The notes under the pieces: generated by a model
Told to the model about the DNA's origin: nothing
The model's input: the letters and a program-made list of their open reading frames with translations, nothing else
Database searches by the model: none
Translations under genes and position numbers: made by a program
Shown here: piece after piece, positions 1-7,829 of the stretch
Numbering within the stretch: the stretch's first letter is position 1
How the letters are laid out: each line of letters opens with the position of its first letter
Assembly: GCF_009604405.1 (NCBI RefSeq)
Contig: NZ_WEGK01000007.1
Span: forward strand, 1-64,000
From: Nocardia macrotermitis
GTDB lineage: Bacteria > Actinomycetota > Actinomycetes > Mycobacteriales > Mycobacteriaceae
Length of the DNA stretch: 64,000 nucleotides
Direction of reading: 5' to 3'

Positions 1-76
1 CCGAAGTCTTCAGCTGACACCCCACAACCCGAGCCGACTCGTCCACCAACCCGGCCCAGCGGCAAAGGAAACCACG

Positions 77-310
77 ATGACCACCGCCGAACAACTCGAA
101 GCCAGAGGCTACGCCAAAGGGTTCAAGAAGGGCTACGCCAAAGGGCTCGCCGAGGGGCAAGCCATCGTGCTGGTACATCTGCTGACGATCAAATTCGGGC
201 AGCTCACCGACCAGATTGTCAACAGAGTCGAAGCCGCGGACACAACCACTCTCGAACGGTGGAGCGAACGGATCTTGACCGCGACATCCCTCGACGAAAT
301 CTTCGGCTGA
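77..310 (+). CDS. Rpn/YhgA-like nuclease C-terminal fragment
   Basis: The 77 residues match the C-terminal tail of Rpn (YhgA-like, PD-(D/E)XK) recombination-promoting nucleases. There is a Lys/Gly-rich repeat (EARGYAKGFKKGYAKGLAEG, residues 8-27), then a helical stretch beginning LLTIKFGQL and ending TATSLDEIF. The frame stays open to the left edge, but the 25 upstream in-frame codons do not look like the family's nuclease domain. An AAAGGAAA ribosome-binding site stands about 8 bases before the ATG. It is therefore either the end of a frame-shifted gene whose front lies outside the window, or a truncated remnant that is still translatable. The nuclease catalytic residues are not present in the window. 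Confidence 0.5.
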   Translation: MTTAEQLEARGYAKGFKKGYAKGLAEGQAIVLVHLLTIKFGQLTDQIVNRVEAADTTTLERWSERILTATSLDEIFG

Positions 311-380
311 ACCCCGTGACCCGGGTCGCGCAGCCCGGTGACGCGGGAGTGCGACGAATAGACCTGGCCTGACGAGGTTC

Positions 381-803
381 TCAGTGACCTGCATTTCGAG
401 CCGCTGCGGGTGGCTGCGGGCGGAGTGCTGGGATGATCGTGCCTGCGAGTGCGCGTAGGAGCCCGGTGCTCAGTTCCCAGGGGTCGCTGTAGTCGCGCCA
501 GCTGACGATCTGTCCGTCGCGGATCGTCAATCGGGCGTTGATCCATACGTAGATGTGTATGGGGCCCAGGTTGATTCGGTCGATGCGTTCACTCAGAACG
601 GTGTCGCCGGCTGCGGCGACGGAGTCGATGTGCACGATGTCGACATTGCGGAAGAGCCGCATGACTCGTAACACATTGCGTTTGCCCCGGATCGTCGGCG
701 ACGACATGGAGTACTCGACGTCGGGATGAAGCAGGTCCGCGAACGCGGGGTCCCGGCGGCGCATCAGATCCAGGAACAACTCGGCAGTTCGCTTGGCCCC
801 CAT
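381..803 (-). CDS. SnoaL/NTF2-like protein (limonene-epoxide hydrolase type)
   Basis: A 140-residue protein of the NTF2-like cone fold. It has the usual layout: an N-terminal helix (RTAELFLDLM), then HPDVEYSM, the fold's first strand, then a sheet with ERIDRINLGP and WRDYSDPW near the C-terminus. Limonene-1,2-epoxide hydrolases and SnoaL-type proteins share this pattern and bind small hydrophobic substrates; the substrate here is unknown. The ATG at 803 gives the full fold. It stands alone, with a decayed gene upstream on the same strand. The last 20 residues are Pro/Ala-rich and probably disordered. Confidence 0.7.
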   Translation of the reverse strand: MGAKRTAELFLDLMRRRDPAFADLLHPDVEYSMSSPTIRGKRNVLRVMRLFRNVDIVHIDSVAAAGDTVLSERIDRINLGPIHIYVWINARLTIRDGQIVSWRDYSDPWELSTGLLRALAGTIIPALRPQPPAAARNAGH

Positions 804-838
804 AGCATCACGATACTATTCCGCAGTCGCTGTCATCG

Positions 839-1060
839 TCAGAGGAGGACTGTAGACGCCATTCGCGCCCGGTCTTCCCACAGGGCGCGGACCGCGCAGG
901 CGGGGCGCATCCGGGTCCTGATCGCGGCGACGAATCGCACGCTGACCAGTTCTCGGAGGCGATGTTCGGGGCTTCCCGAGGATGATTTCGTAGACCACGG
1001 TGCGGTCGCACTCGTCTTCGAGGTCGAATCCTGTCCGGCCGCCCCAGGCGGGTTCGACAG
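839..1060 (-). pseudogene. frameshifted remnant of a conserved actinobacterial protein
   Basis: On the minus strand one frame reads ...FDLEDECDRTVVYEIIL and then turns to nonsense. Shifting frame at about 950 continues as GSPEHRLRELVSVRFVAAI and RMRPACAVRALWEDR, ending at a TGA at 839-841. Together they resemble the C-terminus of a common actinobacterial protein type with a YEI(V/I)L-REG-(T/S)PEDL ... LPPAVRALWE pattern. The N-terminal part is not recognisable. The reading-frame break and missing front suggest a dead gene. The function of the parent family is not known to me. The rest of the stretch 804-1266 holds only the presumed promoter of the antiporter gene. Confidence 0.4.
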
Positions 1061-1266
1061 GTGCAGCACCCGTGCTCCACGGGCGGGACGTGGCGGTGTC
1101 CGGATGTGCGCGCGATCGAAGATCAGAGAACCGTTAAAATCGGGACAGGTGTGTCGGGAAGTCTGGTCGACGGAATCAGTCAGTGGGTCGAAAGGGCTTC
1201 CGTGCGTGCACAATCGTATTCGTATCGTTCTGACGACCGGTGGGGTGTTTCCGGGGTGCCGGCGCG

Positions 1267-2757
1267 ATGAATGATGTGACGCCGTTCGCGGTTGTGTTGT
1301 TGATCGCCGCGCTGGTGGGGTTGGCGGCGGTGTTGTCGAATCGGCTGGGTGAGTGGGTTCCGGTGCCTGCGCCCGCGTTGTTTCTGGTGGGGGCCGCGGC
1401 AGCTTCGGATATCTGGCCGGGGCTGGCGAAGATACCGATCACGTTGGTGGAGCAGATCGTCACTGTTGCGCTGGTGGTGGTGCTGTTCGACGGGGGGATG
1501 CAGATCGGGTGGCGGCGGTTTCGGGCCAATGCGGGGGCGATCACCTGGATCGGGGTTGCCGGGACGTTGGTGACGGCGGCTGCGGTGACGTTCGCCGCAC
1601 ACGGTCTGTTCGGGATGGACTGGCGGATCTCGTTGTTGCTGGGTACGGCGTTGTCGCCGACCGATCCGGCGGTGGTGTTCTCGGTGCTGGGGCGGCGGCA
1701 GATCGGTGGGCGCGGCGGGGTCGTGGTGCAGGGGGAATCGGGGGCCAACGATCCGGTCGGGATCGCGCTGTTGGTGGTGCTGTTGGGGGCGAGCCGGATC
1801 GACGTGCAGTCGGTCGGCTCGGTGCTGGGGGAATTCGCGGTGCAGATCATCGTCGGCGCGGTGGCCGGGCTGGGCGGTGGGCTGGGGCTGTTGTGGTTCA
1901 TGCGGCGAGTGCCGCTGCCCGCGGCGGGACTGTATTCGCTGCGAGTGCTGATGTGCGTGCTCGCCATCTACGGCGCGACGACGCTCGCGCACGGTTCCGG
2001 ATTCCTCGCGGTGCTGGTGGCGGGCGTGGTCATCGGCGATCAGCGCGCCCCCTATCGCGGCGATATCGAGCGATTCCATTCGGCGCTGGCCAGTCTCGGC
2101 GAGATCGTGGCGTTCGTACTGCTCGGCTTCACCATTCAGGTCACCGGGCCGCACGGTGTGGTCGACGGCGGCGCGTGGTGGATTGGGCTGCTGCTGGCGG
2201 TCCTGCTGACGTTGGTGATCCGGCCGCTACTGGTCGGCGCGCTGATCTGGCGGATGCGTCTGACACGCGGCGAACGACTGTTCGTACTGTGGACCGGACT
2301 CAAGGGCGCGGTCCCGATTCTGTTGGGCACCTACATCATTCGGGCCGGGGTACCCGACGCGCAGCGGGCCTACGAGATCATCTTCGTGGTGGTGGCATTC
2401 TCGGTGATCGTGCAGGGCGGGCTGGTTCCGGTGCTGGCGCGGCGGCTCGGCATACCGTTGCAGACGGTGAATCCGCGACCGTGGACGATGAATGCCCGTT
2501 TCGAGGAGGAGCCCGACAGTCTGCACCGGTTCACCGTGGCCGCGGGTTCGGTCGCCGATGGGACCAGCGTCGGGGAGCTTCCCTCGGACGATCTGTGGGT
2601 CAGCGTCATCATCCGGCGTGGACGTCTGGTCACCGTCACTCCGGAGACCCTGCTGCTCAGCGGTGACGAAGTCCTCGTACTGGCCGAACCCGATTCCCGC
2701 GCAATGATTTCCGATCTGTTCACCTCGGATACCATTGGACCGCAACAGCTTTCATGA
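1267..2757 (+). CDS. CPA1-type cation/proton antiporter with TrkA_C domain
   Basis: This 496-residue membrane protein has about 12 hydrophobic segments in residues 1-390, followed by a soluble tail of about 100 residues resembling a TrkA_C/RCK regulatory domain (DGTSVGELPSDD...VSVIIRRGR...LLLSGDEVLVLAEPD). The segment TALSPTDPAVVFSVL followed by ESGANDPVGIALLVVLL carries the conserved ND pair of the CPA1 ion-binding core, as in NhaP2/CvrA potassium/proton antiporters. By family it exchanges K+ or Na+ for H+ at the plasma membrane. The ATG at 1267 is preferred over an upstream GTG at 1240 because the first membrane helix starts right after it. It converges on cobD, 18 bases away. Confidence 0.85.
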   Translation: MNDVTPFAVVLLIAALVGLAAVLSNRLGEWVPVPAPALFLVGAAAASDIWPGLAKIPITLVEQIVTVALVVVLFDGGMQIGWRRFRANAGAITWIGVAGTLVTAAAVTFAAHGLFGMDWRISLLLGTALSPTDPAVVFSVLGRRQIGGRGGVVVQGESGANDPVGIALLVVLLGASRIDVQSVGSVLGEFAVQIIVGAVAGLGGGLGLLWFMRRVPLPAAGLYSLRVLMCVLAIYGATTLAHGSGFLAVLVAGVVIGDQRAPYRGDIERFHSALASLGEIVAFVLLGFTIQVTGPHGVVDGGAWWIGLLLAVLLTLVIRPLLVGALIWRMRLTRGERLFVLWTGLKGAVPILLGTYIIRAGVPDAQRAYEIIFVVVAFSVIVQGGLVPVLARRLGIPLQTVNPRPWTMNARFEEEPDSLHRFTVAAGSVADGTSVGELPSDDLWVSVIIRRGRLVTVTPETLLLSGDEVLVLAEPDSRAMISDLFTSDTIGPQQLS

Positions 2758-2775
2758 GAAGCCTTGACGCAGAAG

Positions 2776-3717
2776 CTATCTCCGCGACAGACTCACGGCA
2801 GCGGCGGTGAGCGCGGCGGCGAACTGCACGGACTCCGAAAGTCGCACGGCGCGACGGAGATCCGCGACGCGGGGCACGGGACCGTTCCCGAGCGTCGGAC
2901 GCAATTCGGTGCCGTGCCGGTATTGGGTGCGCCCGCCCAGTTGTACCCCCAACGCACCGGCCATCGCCGATTCGGCAACGCCCGCATTGGGACTCGGATG
3001 TTTGGCGGCATCCCGACGCCAGGCGCGCAACGCGGCATCGGGCCGTCCGCCGATCACCGGTGCCAGCGCCGCGGTCAGCACACCGCTCACCCGGGCCGGA
3101 AGTAGGTTGGCCAGGTCGTCGGTGCGGGCCGCGGCCCAGCCGAAGTTCCGATAACGCTCGTTCCGGTACCCGACCATCGCATCCAGGGTGTTCACCGCGC
3201 GATACGCCAGCAGGCCCGGGATTCCGGCCAACGCACCCCACACCAGCGGCGCGACGGTCGCGTCGGAGGTGTTCTCGGCGATGGATTCGACTGCGGCACG
3301 GGCCAATCCGTCCGCGTCGAGCACCTCCGGATCACGCCCGCACAGCGACGGCAGCAGCGCGCGGGCCCCGTCCAGATCATCGGCTTCGAGCCGATCGGCC
3401 ATCGCCTGCCCGGTCCGCGCCAAGGTCGTACCGCCCAGCACGGTCCAGGTCGCGAGCGCGGTCAACCCCGTGGCGGCTGCACACCCCCACCTCGTCCGCT
3501 CGTCGCGCCCCACCCTGCCGAGGGCCGCCCCCAGAGCAGCGGTCCCACCGACGAGCACCACCTCGTGCACCACCCCGGCCACCCGATCCCCCCGATAGGT
3601 CACCGACTCCAGTCTCGCGGCAGCCGAACCGAACCCGGCCACCGGATGCCACCGCCGCGGATCCCCGAACGCCCGGTCCAGCCCGAACCCCAGCACCAAT
3701 CCGATCGCCGTCGACAT
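2776..3717 (-). CDS. cobD: adenosylcobinamide-phosphate synthase CobD/CbiB
   Basis: The 313-residue membrane protein matches CobD/CbiB over its whole length. It has the early LDRAFGDPRRWHPV segment, the central SIAENTSDATVAPLVWGALAG motif, then YRAVNTLDAMVGYRNERY and the HPSPNAGVAESAMAGALGVQLGG motif. Known role: it joins an aminopropanol unit to adenosylcobyric acid in vitamin B12 biosynthesis, acting in the membrane. The ATG at 3717 fits the family N-terminus; a GTG at 3729 would add four residues. No other cob genes are in the window. Confidence 0.9.
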   Translation of the reverse strand: MSTAIGLVLGFGLDRAFGDPRRWHPVAGFGSAAARLESVTYRGDRVAGVVHEVVLVGGTAALGAALGRVGRDERTRWGCAAATGLTALATWTVLGGTTLARTGQAMADRLEADDLDGARALLPSLCGRDPEVLDADGLARAAVESIAENTSDATVAPLVWGALAGIPGLLAYRAVNTLDAMVGYRNERYRNFGWAAARTDDLANLLPARVSGVLTAALAPVIGGRPDAALRAWRRDAAKHPSPNAGVAESAMAGALGVQLGGRTQYRHGTELRPTLGNGPVPRVADLRRAVRLSESVQFAAALTAAAVSLSRR

Positions 3718-3890
3718 CCGAGTACCCACTGACCGAGACTAACGCGCCGCCTCACCGCCCAGTACCGGCCGGGCACCCCGCATCCACCGCAACTCCTCGG
3801 ACCACCGGGCATCGACGTCGACTCATCGTGTCCCAGAGCCGTTTCCAGCGCAGCTCTCCTGGCCTCCGGTGACCGATCGTGCGACAGCAT

Positions 3891-4052
3891 GACACACGGT
3901 GCGGTGACCCTCAGGACACCGTGCGGCGGACCTCAGAACACCGCGCAGCAGACCTCGAGACGCCATGCGGCAGACCACAGGACACCATGCGCGGCAGACC
4001 ACAGGACACCATGCGCGGCGGGCCTCAGGACACCATGCGGCGGACCGCTCGG
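3891..4052. repeat. degenerate 21-24-bp tandem repeat, about 7 units
   Basis: Seven consecutive copies of a unit close to GACACCATGCGGCGGACCTCAG run from 3891 to 4052. Unit boundaries fall at 3891, 3915, 3937, 3960, 3981, 4005 and 4029, with lengths of 24, 22, 23, 21, 24, 24 and 24 bases. Units 5-7 are nearly identical. The variable length means the array does not hold one reading frame and is unlikely to code. It lies in the 431-base gap between cobD (divergent) and the gene at 4149; nothing else was seen in that gap. Confidence 0.75.
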
Positions 4053-4148
4053 ATCAGCACAACCACATCGGACGCGGTTCCGGAGGCTCGTGCCTGGTCA
4101 AGCGCCGATCGGTGCGGAATTGTCGTACCCCTGTGCTGTGATCTGCCC

Positions 4149-4757
4149 ATGGGATATATCGGGGTCTGGTCCGTCACCGCGCTTCCGGATGACGCGATCC
4201 GTACACTCAGGCCGCATTTCGCCGACGATCTGACCGAGCCGTACCCGGCGGAGATGGCCCGATGGCGAGCGAGCGGCGGCGACTTCCCGATCGAGGAGGA
4301 TCTGAACGGGTGGAACGTGACCTCCGTGGAGGCCGAGGATTTCCGCGACCTGTTCCTCTGTGAATGCGGCGACGAGTTGTGGGATGCCTTCCGCGCCCTG
4401 CCCGAAGAACCGGGTCCGGAACACAGTTACCAGGTCGAGGCGAGTAAGGGCGATCCCACCGCGGCGCTGTGCTACGGCCTCGGGCCCGCGGCCACGGATC
4501 TGCTCCCCGGCCGCCTCGGTGATTTCCTGCTGCCCGCGGCGGAGGTCACCCGCGCCCTGCCGAACGTCGAGCAGGCGCTCGCGATCGAGGGCGAACGGCG
4601 CGAACAGGTGACCGCGCGTATCGAAGCCTGGATGACCGGCATGGTCGACGGCGGCTGGATCTGCGACCCCGACGAACTCCTGGACACACCGCTGGGCCTG
4701 TTCCGCCGCGCGGCCGCCGACGGTCTGGGCCTGCTCTCGATGTCCTTGCAGTCTTGA
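4149..4757 (+). CDS. hypothetical protein, 202 aa
   Basis: I do not recognise this protein. It begins MGYIGVWSVTALPDDAIRTL, is acidic (many Asp/Glu in residues 15-75), and has no signal peptide or membrane segment. The N-terminus faintly resembles DUF1877 (YfbM-like) proteins, which are also acidic cytoplasmic proteins of about 150-200 residues, but this is not firm. The ATG at 4149 was chosen because the open frame upstream runs through the tandem repeat. It sits just before the ECF41 promoter and sigma gene, with no sign of co-transcription. Confidence 0.6.
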   Translation: MGYIGVWSVTALPDDAIRTLRPHFADDLTEPYPAEMARWRASGGDFPIEEDLNGWNVTSVEAEDFRDLFLCECGDELWDAFRALPEEPGPEHSYQVEASKGDPTAALCYGLGPAATDLLPGRLGDFLLPAAEVTRALPNVEQALAIEGERREQVTARIEAWMTGMVDGGWICDPDELLDTPLGLFRRAAADGLGLLSMSLQS

Positions 4758-4781
4758 AGCATCGCGGCACCCGAGCGGGCA

Positions 4782-4808
4782 TGTCACACATCCAGCCACG
4801 ATTTCGTC
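4782..4808 (+). promoter_or_regulatory. ECF41-type autoregulated promoter
   Basis: TGTCACA at 4782-4788 is followed after exactly 16 bases by CGTC at 4805-4808, about 58 bases before the ECF41 sigma gene. The published ECF41 target promoter is TGTCACA (-35) and CGTC (-10) at this kind of spacing. Inferred: the sigma factor at 4867 drives its own transcription. Confidence 0.6.
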
Positions 4809-4866
4809 CACCTTTCGACCGATAAGCTCGCGTTACCCCGCGCGGGCACGGCAGACAGGACGCACA

Positions 4867-5796
4867 GTGACGACCGACGAACACCCCGAGGATATCGACC
4901 AGGCCGAGCTGGCCCGGCGGTTCGAGGAGCATCGGCAGTATCTGCGGCGACTCGCCTACAGCACGCTGGGCAGTCTCAGCGACGCCGACGACGTCGTGCA
5001 GGAGGCGTGGTTGCGGTTGCAGCGCTGGCACGAGAATCGCGCGCCGGGTGAGCGGATCGATAATCTGCGGGCCTGGCTGTCCACCGTCACCGGACGACTC
5101 GCCCTCGATCAGCTCGGTTCCGCGCGCGCCCGCCGCGAACAGTACGTCGGGGAATGGCTGCCGGAACCGCAGGTCAGCACCGACGACGATCCCGCCGACC
5201 GCATCACCCAGGACGAGCGCGTCACCACCGCGCTACTGGTGGTGCTGGAGTCGCTCACCCCCGCCGAACGCACCGCATTCGTCCTACAGGAGGTGTTCGG
5301 AATGACCGGCCCGGAGGTGGCCGAGGTGGTCGGCCGCACTCCTGCCGCGGTCCGGCAACTGGCCTCCCGCGCCCGCAAACACGTCGAGGACGGCACCCCG
5401 CGCTTCCCCGCCAGCGCAGACGAACACGGCAAGGTCGTCTCCGCCTTCGCCCTGGCCTGGCGCACCGGCGATATGAGCGCCCTGCTGGGCATACTCGACC
5501 GGAACGTGGTCCTCACCGCCGACGGCGGCGGCAAGGTCCCGGCGGTCCGCCACCCGGTCCGCGGTTCCGAACTCATCGCCAAACTGTTCCTCGGCTGGTA
5601 CCGCGCCGCCACGGGCGCCTGGGGCCGGGAAGTGCACGTCAACGGCCAACCCGGCCTCCTGGTCTTCGACGGCGCCCACCCCGGCGTCATGTCCTTCACC
5701 GTCGAACAGGGCGTCATCACCGCCATCCACGTCGTCCGCAACCCCGACAAACTCCGCCACCTGCCGGAGAACCCGGAGCCCGACTGGTACCTGTAG
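4867..5796 (+). CDS. ECF41-family RNA polymerase sigma factor (SigJ-like)
   Basis: A 309-residue ECF sigma factor. Region 2 lies at about residues 18-85 (DADDVVQEAWLRLQRW), region 4 at about 120-172 (LTPAERTAFVLQEVFGM, AVRQLASRARKH), and a fused SnoaL-like domain fills 185-309. The three ECF41 signatures are all present: WLPEP (97-101) in the linker, DGGGK (219-223) and NPDKLRHL (292-299) in the C-terminal domain. In this family the extension acts as a built-in regulator in place of a separate anti-sigma factor. The start is GTG after AGGA. ECF41 genes normally neighbour a carboxymuconolactone decarboxylase, oxidoreductase or epimerase (COE) gene; none is present here. The 297 bases downstream to 6093 hold nothing recognisable. 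Confidence 0.92.
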   Translation: MTTDEHPEDIDQAELARRFEEHRQYLRRLAYSTLGSLSDADDVVQEAWLRLQRWHENRAPGERIDNLRAWLSTVTGRLALDQLGSARARREQYVGEWLPEPQVSTDDDPADRITQDERVTTALLVVLESLTPAERTAFVLQEVFGMTGPEVAEVVGRTPAAVRQLASRARKHVEDGTPRFPASADEHGKVVSAFALAWRTGDMSALLGILDRNVVLTADGGGKVPAVRHPVRGSELIAKLFLGWYRAATGAWGREVHVNGQPGLLVFDGAHPGVMSFTVEQGVITAIHVVRNPDKLRHLPENPEPDWYL

Positions 5797-6093
5797 GCAG
5801 CGCCATCGAGCCGAAAATCGGACCGCAGTCAGCCCGCGCCCCGGACGACATCGACCGAAAACAGCTCTCCCACACCAGTTGTCGGGCACACCGAGTCCGG
5901 TCGATGGCATCCGCACCCCCACAACCCGCCTGCCGCGGAACCCCGGACGGATTCGACCGCCGCAGAACCCGGGGCGGATTGCATCCGCGAACAGCAGCAG
6001 AGGCGGGCGTCGGCTGCGACCGAACTGTGCAACTGGACAATATCGATCGAAAGCCATTGTCCCGCAACAGATATTGGCCGACATCAACCCGGT

Positions 6094-6696
6094 TCAGCTT
6101 GCGGCGACCTGGATCCAATTCGCCGAGGTGCGGCCGGTCCAGTTGGCGAGGCGTTCGGTCAGACCGGCCTCGGCGCGTGGCTCGACGACGGGGCCGAAGG
6201 GGATGTCGTCCAGGGTGCGGATTTCGGCGGGGATGAATTGGCGGGCCGCGGCGAGGGTCGGTTCGACGATCGCGGGGTCGGCCTCGGAGTTCTGTCCGGT
6301 GGCGACCGCGAGATCCCAACCGTGCGTGAGCGCTTCGCTGATGTACCCCCACAGCGCGGCCGCGAGGGGGACCTGGCCCCACGGCACCGTGACGATCTCG
6401 CCGAGGCGTGAGCTGCCGGCCAGCAGTTCTACGGCTCGGCCGGTGGCTTCGGCGTAGGTCGCGGCGTCGTGGCGGTCGTCGATCGGCGGGACGGCCAGGA
6501 TGTCGGTGCCCTCGGCGAGGGCGAGACCGCGTTTCCCGGTGCCGATCAGATGGCGCATGAGGGTGCGGACGTCGAACTCGTCGCAGGGGGTCGGGCCGTC
6601 CAACTGGGTGTCGGTCACTCCGGCGAGCAGGTCGGCGACCCAGGTGGTGGCGGCGGCGTAGGCGGGGCGGGGGTCGGCGGGCTGGTCGATGGCCAT
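6094..6696 (-). CDS. TIGR03086-family DinB-fold metal-binding protein
   Basis: The 200-residue protein has the TIGR03086 layout, a mycothiol-dependent maleylpyruvate-isomerase-like/DinB four-helix bundle. QLDGPTPCDEFDVRTLMRHLIG (residues 35-56) carries the first metal-binding His and SEALTHGWDLAVATGQ the second His region, with a PFGPVV tail motif near 170. Known members bind a divalent metal and are thought to use mycothiol or another small thiol; no substrate can be assigned. It is transcribed divergently from a WYL regulator 96 bases away, a pairing that usually means the regulator controls it. Confidence 0.8.
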   Translation of the reverse strand: MAIDQPADPRPAYAAATTWVADLLAGVTDTQLDGPTPCDEFDVRTLMRHLIGTGKRGLALAEGTDILAVPPIDDRHDAATYAEATGRAVELLAGSSRLGEIVTVPWGQVPLAAALWGYISEALTHGWDLAVATGQNSEADPAIVEPTLAAARQFIPAEIRTLDDIPFGPVVEPRAEAGLTERLANWTGRTSANWIQVAAS

Positions 6697-6754
6697 TTTT
6701 CGATGTCCTTTCGGGTTGTCGTCGTGTTCGGGACCAAGTCAAACGCATAAACCT

Positions 6755-6767
6755 GACATCTTCTGTC
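6755..6767. promoter_or_regulatory. putative WYL-regulator operator
   Basis: GACA-N5-TGTC, a perfect short inverted repeat, lies in the 96-base gap between the divergent TIGR03086 gene and WYL regulator gene, 26 bases before the regulator's ATG. Its position suits an operator controlling both directions. The arms are only 4 bases, so chance is a real alternative. Confidence 0.3.
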
Positions 6768-6792
6768 GTGTTTTCGAGAGAGAATTCTCGGC

Positions 6793-7734
6793 ATGCGCGC
6801 AGAACGATTGATCGCGGTGCTGATGCTGTTGCAGAAGCGCGAGCGACTCACCGCCGCCGCGATCGCGGCCGAGCTCGAGGTGTCGGAACGGACCATCCTG
6901 CGCGATATCGAGGCCCTGTCGCTGTCCGGCGTGCCGGTCTACGCCGAACGCGGCCGCAACGGCGGTTTCGCACTCCTGCCCGGCTATCGCACCGACCTGA
7001 CCGGCCTGACCCTCGACGAGGCGATCGCGTTGCTGTCCGGCACCGGCCGCATCGATTCCCCCGCCGCCGTCAGCGCCATGCGCAAACTCGAGGCCGCGTT
7101 ACCGGAGATGCATCGAGATCGCGTGGCCGAGGCGAGTCAGCGAATCCTGGTGCGCCCCGAGGGATTCGTCCGTTCTCCGGACACGCTGGACGCGCTCGCC
7201 GTACTCCAGCAGGCGGTATTCGGGGGCCGGAAAGTACGGATCGGCTACCAGCGACGCGGAGCCGAGATCACCGAACGGGTACTCGATCCGATCGGCCTGA
7301 TCGTGGCCGGAGGAACCTGGTATCTGGTCGCGAATTCCGTTGGCCGGGAACGGATGTACCGCGTATCACGAGTAACCGACGCCGAGCTGCTCGAGGAGGC
7401 GGCCGAGCGGTCGGAGCGAGTGGATCTGAACGAGGTGTGGGAGCGACGACGCACGGAATTCCTCTCGTCCTTCGAACCTCTGGAAGTGGTGATCGATTGC
7501 GCGCCAGGCGATGTGGCGAAGATCGGTCACGCGATCACCGAGCCGCCGGTGAGCGAGATCGACCACGCCGCCGACACCGTCCGAGTACACCTGCGATTCG
7601 CCGATCGCGCAATGGCGTTGCGCACCTTGTGGATCGCGTCCCTGGAACACGCGATCACCATCATCGAGCCGGACTGGGTCCGCACCACGATGGCCGACAA
7701 CGCACGCAGAATCCTTGCCCGAACAGCGGATTAG
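6793..7734 (+). CDS. HTH/WYL-domain transcriptional regulator (YafY-like)
   Basis: This 313-residue regulator has an HTH_11 winged helix at residues 1-60 (RLIAVLMLLQKRERLTAAAIA, then SERTILRDIEALSLSGVPVYAERG). A WYL domain spans about 140-215 (RKVRIGYQRRG...RVLDPIGLIVAGGTWYLVANS), followed by a WCX-like C-terminal region. YafY-type proteins are DNA-binding regulators whose WYL domain binds an effector such as a nucleic acid or small ligand. It faces the DinB-fold gene and probably represses or activates it from the shared intergenic region. Confidence 0.88.
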   Translation: MRAERLIAVLMLLQKRERLTAAAIAAELEVSERTILRDIEALSLSGVPVYAERGRNGGFALLPGYRTDLTGLTLDEAIALLSGTGRIDSPAAVSAMRKLEAALPEMHRDRVAEASQRILVRPEGFVRSPDTLDALAVLQQAVFGGRKVRIGYQRRGAEITERVLDPIGLIVAGGTWYLVANSVGRERMYRVSRVTDAELLEEAAERSERVDLNEVWERRRTEFLSSFEPLEVVIDCAPGDVAKIGHAITEPPVSEIDHAADTVRVHLRFADRAMALRTLWIASLEHAITIIEPDWVRTTMADNARRILARTAD

Positions 7735-7829
7735 CCGCAACCGGCAGCGAACGAAAACCCTTGCGCCGAAACACTATTGCAAACCGGAAGGGAGCAACGC
7801 CGCGCGAAACCCCCTCCCGGCCACAACCC

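Noticed and set aside
1353..2666. 437-codon plus-strand ORF inside the antiporter gene
   Set aside because: Out-of-frame shadow rich in Gly, Arg and Ala.
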